Part shown: positions 1-5,654 of the stretch, piece after piece
Layout: the number at the start of each line of letters is the position of its first letter
Position numbering within the stretch: position 1 is the first letter of the stretch
Assembly: GCA_029259675.1 (NCBI GenBank)
Contig: JAJDES010000516.1
Coordinates: forward strand, 1 to 17,744
DNA length: 17,744 nucleotides
DNA from: Planctomycetota bacterium
GTDB lineage: Bacteria; Planctomycetota; UBA1135; GCA-002686595
Direction of reading: 5' to 3'
The notes under the pieces: generated by a model
The model's database searches: none
What the model was told of the DNA's origin: nothing
The model's input: the letters and a program-made list of their open reading frames with translations, nothing else
Program-made: the position numbers and the translations under genes

Positions 1-186
1 TTGATCCATGAGGTCGCCGATCTTCTCCCAGTGATGAAAGTTGCGGCTAAGGGTCTCGAAGTCGGGGCGGACTAGGGTCTGCATGTTGTGCGCGGTTTGG
101 CCAGTGCGGGCGGAAAGGCGCCATGATAGCGGCAGGGCGTCGGCTTGTGCCCGAGGCTCTGGGGCCTTCGGCGCGGGAGGCTCCAT
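1..186 (-). CDS. 5'-partial-window CDS: N-terminus of a protein running off the left edge (possibly transketolase-like)
   Basis: The minus strand is open from an ATG at 186-184 to the window edge, giving 62 residues with the C-terminal part outside. The first ~35 residues are Pro/Ala-rich and look like a linker or disordered head. The last part, with the core TLSRNFHHWEKIGDLMDQ, has the composition of a folded domain. It reminds me of the N-terminal helices of some transketolase/DXS-type thiamine-diphosphate enzymes, but that is recall from a short stretch and is weak. The ATG is the first good start; a TTG lies three codons upstream. It is on the same strand as the PycTM-like gene, whose stop is 158 bp upstream. 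The gene is likely real; the product is uncertain. Confidence 0.5.
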   Translation of the reverse strand, partial: MEPPAPKAPEPRAQADALPLSWRLSARTGQTAHNMQTLVRPDFETLSRNFHHWEKIGDLMDQ

Positions 187-300
187 AGAGCACAAAAAAC
201 ACGGCTGGCTGCCCACCCGGCAGCGCCGCTGCTCCGGTCCCCTTGGGCAGAATCGGCGAGCCGGTTTCTGGGAGCCGCGCCGGCAGTACCCGCCCCTATT

Positions 301-333
301 GGCTTCCGTTCCCGGCGCGGGGCAACGGAAACC
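301..333 (-). terminator. Hairpin downstream of the PycTM-like gene, possible terminator
   Basis: GGCTTCCGTT (301-310) pairs with AACGGAAACC (324-333) with one mismatch around a 13-nt loop. It begins 12 bp past the stop of the minus-strand gene ending at 345. There is no T-tract after it on the minus strand, so it is not a textbook intrinsic terminator. It could be an RNA 3'-end stabiliser or a processing site between the two minus-strand genes. Confidence 0.3.
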
Positions 334-344
334 GGGGATAGAGG

Positions 345-881
345 CTACAGAAGGTCGGCCAGGAGAGTGGGGAACAGAGCGGTGACTCCGCTGCCCACGA
401 TGCCCAGCAAAAAGGTCAAGTAGCTCCAGCGGACAAAGCGGTACTTCTTGCGCGCCAGGAACATCCCGAGGGAGTAAATCTCGCGGGCCTGTACTTCGAA
501 GCCCTTGCTCGGATCGTTGAGCGCCGTTTCGAGGGCGCCCTCAAACTGCGAATACTCCATGCGGGAGAAGTCACCGAAGAACAGGAGATTGAAACTGGGC
601 TTGTCCAATTCCTCTTGGGTGAACTTGCGCTGGCCGTGCAGTCGCGGGTATGTCGCCCAGGCGGCCAATACGGCGGTCGCAAGGCAACTGGCGATCAAGA
701 TTCGGAAGGCTCCTTGGTAGTTGGAATGGCCTAGCTGCGGCAGGCAAATCGTAATCACAACGGATGATGCCGTCAGCAGCATGTTGGCCTTCACGTCGGC
801 CATGGAACTGAGCTGCACAAGGTGGGCGCGCGTCTGGCGCACCATGTGATCCATGTGCGACGCTGGATTTTCGATCCTCAT
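345..881 (-). CDS. PycTM-family (DUF5706) small membrane protein
   Basis: A 178-residue protein that I recognise as the PycTM/DUF5706 type, the membrane effector family of Pycsar anti-phage systems. There, a cyclic pyrimidine nucleotide made by PycC triggers membrane disruption. Seen in the sequence: an N-terminal helix with the family motif MADVKANMLL (about 27-36) leading into TM1 (33-50), TM2 (58-76), a soluble segment starting with NLLFFGDFSRMEY (98-110), then the conserved stretch around REIYSLGMFLARKKYRF (133-149) and TM3 (152-174). Length and order match stand-alone family members. No PycC-type cyclase or other signalling gene adjoins it; the nearest upstream gene is divergent and 656 bp away. 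The start at 881 gives nine residues before MDHM; Met10 or Met13 are alternatives. Family assignment is fairly sure. A defence role is inference, since DUF5706 proteins also occur outside defence loci. Confidence 0.8.
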   Translation of the reverse strand: MRIENPASHMDHMVRQTRAHLVQLSSMADVKANMLLTASSVVITICLPQLGHSNYQGAFRILIASCLATAVLAAWATYPRLHGQRKFTQEELDKPSFNLLFFGDFSRMEYSQFEGALETALNDPSKGFEVQAREIYSLGMFLARKKYRFVRWSYLTFLLGIVGSGVTALFPTLLADLL

Positions 882-1428
882 GGTTCGATCTAGGCTGCTT
901 CAGTTCTGGATGCGCAGATTGCGCTTGTCTCCTTTGGAGATTGGCGCTCTGCATACGGACAAATAGCAGGAGCCCAAGCGATGGGAGATTCCAAGCCAGG
1001 AGCCCGACCGCAATGCTAACGGGCCCACGACCCCGTCTGGAAGGGATCTTCCAACTAAGGTCACGCCGTAGGAAAGTCGGCGTACTCAGCGCCCATGCGG
1101 CAAGCGGTTGTTCACAACAAAGCTCTGATAGCGGGTTGCTCGGTCCGAGTAACGGCCCATTCTAGGCCGGCAGGGAAGGTCCTTGGGCTATGGGGTGCAC
1201 GGGGAGCGCTTCGCTCGCGAACGGGAATTGCCGGCTTGCCGAGATGCGCGGCTCTGAGCCGTGGAGAATCTTCAAGCAAGTCCGAGTGGAGGCTTTGGGT
1301 GCAGCATGCGCTCGGGTGAAAAGCGCACCATCCGGCTTGTTGTTCTGAGATGAATCTTGCAATGAGCGATGTTGATTGCCGCGCTTCGAGTCCGCACCGA
1401 TCCAGTGCTTTAGGCAGCACGCACAGCT

Positions 1429-1484
1429 TCTCCGCGAAAGCGGGGATACTCGCCGACTGTCGGCAACAATTTAGTTAGAAATTG
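1429..1484 (+). promoter_or_regulatory. Three adjacent inverted repeats upstream of the flavin/Fe-S gene
   Basis: In order: a 7-bp stem closed by a GAAA tetraloop (1429-1446; one G-U pair), a 5-bp stem GCCGA-ctg-TCGGC (1452-1464), and an AT-rich dyad CAATTT-N6-AAATTG (1467-1484). The GNRA loop suggests RNA folding. The AT-rich dyad, 53 bp before the start codon, has the geometry of a repressor or activator operator. The three elements are direct observations; any regulatory function is inference. Confidence 0.35.
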
Positions 1485-1525
1485 CGAGCGCTGGCGCCAC
1501 GTCAACGCGATCCTCAACCGACGGT

Positions 1526-1530
1526 AAGGA
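1526..1530 (+). promoter_or_regulatory. Shine-Dalgarno-like AAGGA before the flavin/Fe-S gene
   Basis: AAGGA sits 7 bp before the ATG at 1538 and supports that start over the later in-frame Met33. An in-frame TAG at 1472-1474 rules out a substantially longer N-terminus. This is the clearest ribosome binding site in the window; most other genes here lack one. Confidence 0.55.
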
Positions 1531-1537
1531 CACAGTC

Positions 1538-3460
1538 ATGGTCAGCTTTGTCGAATCTGTAGTTTCCACATTTGTCGGCAAAGGGTCCCTTTCCGATTTC
1601 GGTGATCGCTATCCGGACTTGGATGGAAACAACATGTCCAGCGTCGCCGGGCTGTATGTGATCGGCAATGTTTCCGGAACACCGGACATCCGAGCTGCGC
1701 TGAATGCCGGTAGCGACCTGGGCAGGTTCATGGAGCGCGGGGACGGATTGCCGCCCGACCGGAACCCATGCGACTTTGATGTTGTGGTCATTGGAGCCGG
1801 CCCGGCGGGCCTAGCGTGCGCGGCCGTACTGGCCAAAACGACCAAGAATGTTGTGGTTCTGGAGCGCAAAAAGGCCTTGGCGACTATCCGAGCCTTTGAT
1901 AGCGAGCTTGAGTTGTACGACGCGGTGACGGGAGATCGCGGCAACCGCTCTTGCTTTGAGTACTCCGATTGCAAAGCCGGCGAGCTCCTCGAGAAATGGG
2001 AAGCGCAATTGCAGGAACTGCAGTTGCCCATACGCGAAGGCATCGGCGTCAAGGATGTCGCCAAGCGGTCCGGTCAATTTTTCTTGGAGCTGACCGACGG
2101 GACCACGATTACCGCGCAGCGCGTTGTGCTTGCCGTCGGAAAGTTGATCTTTCTCGACAAGCTCAAGGCCGGCGAAGACAAGCTCGATTGTCGTTTGAAA
2201 GAGAATTCCATCGGCAAGGCGATGGAGCCGTCAACTTCGGCGCAATGCACCATCATTGATCGAACGGGTATCCGCCGCGAGCGCGAGTTGGACTTGCGGG
2301 GTATTACGCGCCTAGGGCTGTGGATTGCAGCGGTCGTGGGGATTTACTGCTGGCTGTACTACGGGTCGTACAATGACAAGGGGGAGCACATCATCCCCTA
2401 CACAGATTGGTCACTGCCCGGATGGTTTATCTATTCAACCGCTTACACCTTGGCGGTCGTGGGCTTTGGCATCAAGGCGATCCTGCGTTGGAGGCACCCG
2501 CTTCAAACCAAGAAGTTCTTGAGCCTAATGGCCTGCCAAGCCTTGTTGTTTTGGGCCATACCAATTTACGCCTTCACCAAGATTCAAAAGTTCAGTTCGC
2601 CCTCCGGCGGTTGGGAACTCGGCTACATTTGGCCCCTTGCAATCAAGCCCGAGAATACGGAGCAATGGTTCAATTCCGGTGGTTGGGCTTTTTACATGTT
2701 CACTTGGAACATGATTTTGAGCTTCATCTTGATACCGATCTTCACGATCAAGCACGGCAAGAAGTATTGCTCTTGGATTTGCGGTTGCGGCGGCCTGGCG
2801 GAAACCCTCGGTGACTCCTGGCGTCAGTACTCGCCCAAGGGGAAGTTGAACGAAGGTCGCGAGAAAATGGGCCTTTGGGTGACGGGCTTTGCTGTGCTCG
2901 CCACAGTTGTCGTCTTCCTCAATATGGCTTTTCCCAGTGAGTTGCTGGTAAGCGTCGGACGGGATGGAGAGCCGATCATCCAGGAGGGCTTATTCGAGCA
3001 GGCTGCGCACTGGGGCACGTTTCTATACAAGAGCATTGTGGATATTTGGTTGATCGGGATTATCCCGGTGGCCCTCTATCCATTCTTGGGCGGCAAGCTT
3101 TGGTGTCGCTTTTGGTGCCCGAGCGCTGTCTACATGCAACTCATGTCGAAGTTCTGGGCCGTGTTCAAGCGCAAGCGGCACGCCGAGGCGCGCAAGGCCG
3201 ATCCGTACATGCCCGAGCTGCCTGAAACCTACGCCATTCATTCGCGCAAGGAGCGCTGCATTGCTTGCAATATGTGCACTCGTTATTGCGAGATCGGCAT
3301 CGATGTGCGCCGCTTTGCGATCAAGGGCACGGTGCTCGACAACACAAACTCCTCCTGCATCGGATGCGCAATCTGCATCAGCGTTTGCCCGACGGAGACG
3401 CTCAGTTTTGACCCCACTTTCGGGGGCAAGCTTCCGACCCGGGAGGCCGTGGAGGTCTAG
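1538..3460 (+). CDS. Membrane flavin/iron-sulfur fusion protein: rearranged FAD domain plus NosR/CcoG-like polyferredoxin
   Basis: A 640-residue probable electron-transfer protein. Residues 38-65 (GLYVIGNV and following) look like the C-terminal FAD-contacting strand and helix of thioredoxin-reductase-type flavoproteins. Residues 80-110 carry the dinucleotide-binding start VVVIGAGPAGLACA, and VVLAVGK (196-202) is the motif that normally precedes the NAD(P) domain, which appears to be missing. About six membrane helices span roughly 256-520 (near 258-276, 296-314, 327-346, 385-403, 446-463, 501-518). The Cys-rich motifs CSWICGCGG (411-419) and CRFWCP (523-528) are NosR/NapH/CcoG-like. Two [4Fe-4S] ferredoxin clusters follow, with Cys574/577/580/584 and Cys607/610/613/617. 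Such proteins move electrons across or along the membrane; the partner is unknown. The sulfatase-like group starts 64 bp downstream on the same strand. Confidence 0.8.
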   Translation: MVSFVESVVSTFVGKGSLSDFGDRYPDLDGNNMSSVAGLYVIGNVSGTPDIRAALNAGSDLGRFMERGDGLPPDRNPCDFDVVVIGAGPAGLACAAVLAKTTKNVVVLERKKALATIRAFDSELELYDAVTGDRGNRSCFEYSDCKAGELLEKWEAQLQELQLPIREGIGVKDVAKRSGQFFLELTDGTTITAQRVVLAVGKLIFLDKLKAGEDKLDCRLKENSIGKAMEPSTSAQCTIIDRTGIRRERELDLRGITRLGLWIAAVVGIYCWLYYGSYNDKGEHIIPYTDWSLPGWFIYSTAYTLAVVGFGIKAILRWRHPLQTKKFLSLMACQALLFWAIPIYAFTKIQKFSSPSGGWELGYIWPLAIKPENTEQWFNSGGWAFYMFTWNMILSFILIPIFTIKHGKKYCSWICGCGGLAETLGDSWRQYSPKGKLNEGREKMGLWVTGFAVLATVVVFLNMAFPSELLVSVGRDGEPIIQEGLFEQAAHWGTFLYKSIVDIWLIGIIPVALYPFLGGKLWCRFWCPSAVYMQLMSKFWAVFKRKRHAEARKADPYMPELPETYAIHSRKERCIACNMCTRYCEIGIDVRRFAIKGTVLDNTNSSCIGCAICISVCPTETLSFDPTFGGKLPTREAVEV

Positions 3461-3496
3461 AACGAGCTTCAATCTTGGATCCTATGCGCATTCGGG

Positions 3497-3512
3497 CGGC
3501 GCATCAGCGCCG
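3497..3512 (+). promoter_or_regulatory. GC hairpin just before the first sulfatase-like gene
   Basis: CGGCGC-ATCA-GCGCCG is a perfect 6-bp stem with a 4-nt loop, ending 12 bp before the chosen ATG at 3525. No T-run follows, so termination is unlikely. It could limit translation of the downstream gene or mark an mRNA processing point between the redox gene and the hydrolase genes. Confidence 0.3.
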
Positions 3513-3524
3513 AGTCGAGCTAGG

Positions 3525-5645
3525 ATGCCCGCAGCTATGGGCATTCAACACGTAGAGAGCCGGCCGGCGCGGCGACAGCATTTGGGTTCGTTAGGTCGAG
3601 CCTTGGGGACGGGTTGTCTTTGCGCGGTCGCGCTTGCGGGAGCCCTGGGAACGGGTTGCGGGCAATCGGGGCCCACCTTCGAAGTGCGTGAATTGAGCTT
3701 GGATCTCCTGTCGGGCGAGGCGACGTGGGAGCAGGTTGCAGCCCATCCTGGGCAGGCGCCCTATGTGGGCGAATTGTGCCCCTCCCTCGATCCGGAGGTC
3801 GACGGCGCAGACTTGCTTTCCCTGTTGATGCCTCCACCCGCGGAAGTGCGCATTCGCGTTCCAGAGGAGTTCGGACAGTTGCAATTGATGGTGGCGGCCG
3901 GAGTCAGCTTCGACAGCCATCGTTCCTTGCCGGATGACGAGTTGTACCTGGAGTTGGGCTTTGAGGTGTGGGTGGAAGGCGACCTGGCCTTCACTCACAG
4001 CGAGCTTCTAGAGCGCATACCCATGCCGAAGGGAAGGCCCTGGGGGCGACCGGCAAATTCCAAGGGGATTGATGTCTCGGGCGGCGATGAACTACGACTC
4101 ATCACGACTTGCAAGAACGCCGAGGGTGAACACGTGTTGCCGGAAGTTGCGTTTGAAGCCGGATTCGCACGCTTGCGCCTCGTTCGTCCATTTCAGGTCG
4201 AAAGCAGTTCTGCAACCAAAAAGCGCCCGAATGTGATCTTGATTCTGCAAGACACTCAGCGCGCCGATCGGCTTGGGGCCTACGGCTACGGGCGCCCGAC
4301 TTCGCCCCATTTGGATGCGCTCGCAGAGCGTGGGACGACCTTGTTGGAAGCTCATGCAACTTCGAGTTGGACTTGGCCCTCAACAACCTCGGTGTTGACG
4401 GGGTTGGACCCGACCGAACACGGCGTTTTGGATGAGAATTCGTGCTATTTGGACACGAGTCTCGCGAGCTTGCCGCTCATCTTTCAACGTGAAGGCATGC
4501 GCACCGCCGGCTTTTCCGGCAGTCGCTTGATCCAACCCGGCAAAAATTACGACACGGGCTTTCAGCACTTTGAAGGCCAGCGCGGCAAGTTTTGGAAGTC
4601 GGACGGCCTCATGCCGCGCGCGATAAGTTGGGTGCGCGAACACAAGGACGAGCGCTTCTTCTTGTACTTGCATTTGGTGGATACACACGCTCCGCACACG
4701 CCTGACGACGAGTCTTTAGAGTTGTTGACCAGCGGAGCTCCAGAGGGCTGGAGTCCGGACTTGTTTCAGAAGTACACCCAACTCGTTTCGCGCGCCACGC
4801 TCGGCAACCAGCCGACCGACAATTTGGATGCGGTCGTGTCGCCCGAGATGCGCTTGTGGATGTCTGAGCTATACGACGCCTGCGTCCGCACGGGGGACAA
4901 GCAGGTCGGAGCGCTACTTCAAGCTTTGAAGGACTTGGGGCTCGAAGAGAACACGGTCATCGCATTTACAAGCGATCACGGCGAAGAGTTCTTCGAGCAC
5001 GGTCGCTTGGAGCACGGGCACGGTTTGCATCGCGAGTTGGTGCGCGTACCCGTGATCTTGGCCGGTCCCGGCGTGGCGGCCGGCCTGCGTCTGGACACCC
5101 CCGTTTCGAATCGTCACCTGGCGCCGACCTTGGCGCGATTAGCGGGCGCAGAGCTGGACACCGCCGGCGACGGATTGGACCTGACTCAACTCGGCGAGGA
5201 TTCCGACCGCGCCGTCCTCTTCGGCACCGAGCACGGACTTTGGCGCTTTCCGCGCAGAGCTCCGCAACACGGAATGATTTCTGACGGCTGGGTCCTGCAT
5301 TGGGCGCCCGAAGGCTTCCCATCGGGGCAAAGCGCTGTACGCGGTGAGGACGGAAGATTGGGCCCCGGCCCCGGCGACTGGCGATTGTTTGAGCGCTCGG
5401 ACGATCTGAATGAAATGCGCGATAGGGCCGCCGAAGAGCCGGAACTCGGCCGAGCCATGTTGCAGCAGCTGAGTGAGCGCTTGAAGGTTTTGAAGGCAAG
5501 GCGAACCTCCAAGGCCCTTGCCGCGGGGAATTCGACCCTCAATACCCTCGATGCCATCGGCTACCTCGGTGACGACGGCGCCGAGCAGCAGGAGAATCAG
5601 GATCCGGCGGGGACGGATTCCGTGGAGCCGGGACCGAACAGGTAG
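3525..5645 (+). CDS. Predicted lipoprotein, sulfatase/alkaline-phosphatase superfamily, Thr at the nucleophile position
   Basis: 706 residues from ATG 3525 (ATG 3537 is also possible; the frame stays open back to 3261 but that part overlaps the upstream gene). A basic start, a hydrophobic stretch and LGTGC suggest lipidation at Cys45. Residues ~52-224 form an accessory domain shared with the next gene. The hydrolase domain starts at NVILILQDTQRADRLGAYGY (metal ligand Asp243) and continues with SWTWPSTTSVLTG (281-293), HLVDTHAPH (383-391) and FTSDHGEEFFEHG (481-493; metal ligands Asp484/His485). Aligned to CxPSR, the catalytic Cys is Thr283 and the Arg is Thr287. Formylglycine cannot form, so it may be a phosphodiesterase, phosphotransferase or pseudo-sulfatase rather than a sulfatase. 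It probably faces the periplasm. The next gene starts 9 bp after its stop. Confidence 0.85.
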   Translation: MPAAMGIQHVESRPARRQHLGSLGRALGTGCLCAVALAGALGTGCGQSGPTFEVRELSLDLLSGEATWEQVAAHPGQAPYVGELCPSLDPEVDGADLLSLLMPPPAEVRIRVPEEFGQLQLMVAAGVSFDSHRSLPDDELYLELGFEVWVEGDLAFTHSELLERIPMPKGRPWGRPANSKGIDVSGGDELRLITTCKNAEGEHVLPEVAFEAGFARLRLVRPFQVESSSATKKRPNVILILQDTQRADRLGAYGYGRPTSPHLDALAERGTTLLEAHATSSWTWPSTTSVLTGLDPTEHGVLDENSCYLDTSLASLPLIFQREGMRTAGFSGSRLIQPGKNYDTGFQHFEGQRGKFWKSDGLMPRAISWVREHKDERFFLYLHLVDTHAPHTPDDESLELLTSGAPEGWSPDLFQKYTQLVSRATLGNQPTDNLDAVVSPEMRLWMSELYDACVRTGDKQVGALLQALKDLGLEENTVIAFTSDHGEEFFEHGRLEHGHGLHRELVRVPVILAGPGVAAGLRLDTPVSNRHLAPTLARLAGAELDTAGDGLDLTQLGEDSDRAVLFGTEHGLWRFPRRAPQHGMISDGWVLHWAPEGFPSGQSAVRGEDGRLGPGPGDWRLFERSDDLNEMRDRAAEEPELGRAMLQQLSERLKVLKARRTSKALAAGNSTLNTLDAIGYLGDDGAEQQENQDPAGTDSVEPGPNR

Positions 5646-5654
5646 ACTTCGCCC

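Larger units (their letters stand above)
882..1537. other. 656-bp divergent intergenic region rich in short inverted repeats
   Basis: This lies between the divergent PycTM-like gene and the flavin/Fe-S gene, and no frame here reads like protein. It should hold both promoters. Short inverted repeats are frequent: TTGTT-cac-AACAA (1108-1120), an 8-bp stem with a gtc loop including one G-U pair (1135-1153), GAGCG-ctt-CGCTC near 1206-1218, CGGCT-ctg-AGCCG near 1249-1261, TGCGCT/AGCGCA with a 9-nt loop (1307-1327), and the cluster at 1429-1484 listed separately. I found no tRNA, tmRNA, SRP or RNase P signature. A structured leader or small RNA is possible but unproven. Confidence 0.6.

Noticed and set aside
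41..385. Plus-strand frames of 92-114 codons at the left end
   Set aside because: Their Arg/Gly-rich translations lack any domain, and they overlap the more convincing minus-strand partial gene.
345..881. A complete Pycsar defence system
   Set aside because: Only the membrane effector family member is present. No cyclase or other signalling gene is encoded within the window.
1112..1420. A 102-codon minus-strand frame in the long intergenic region
   Set aside because: The translation is not protein-like in composition, no ribosome site is seen, and the region is full of short inverted repeats.
3261..3524. A longer N-terminus for the first hydrolase, starting at ATG 3261
   Set aside because: It would overlap the upstream gene by 200 bp in another frame and would precede a good lipoprotein signal with Ser/Arg-rich sequence that looks like out-of-frame translation.
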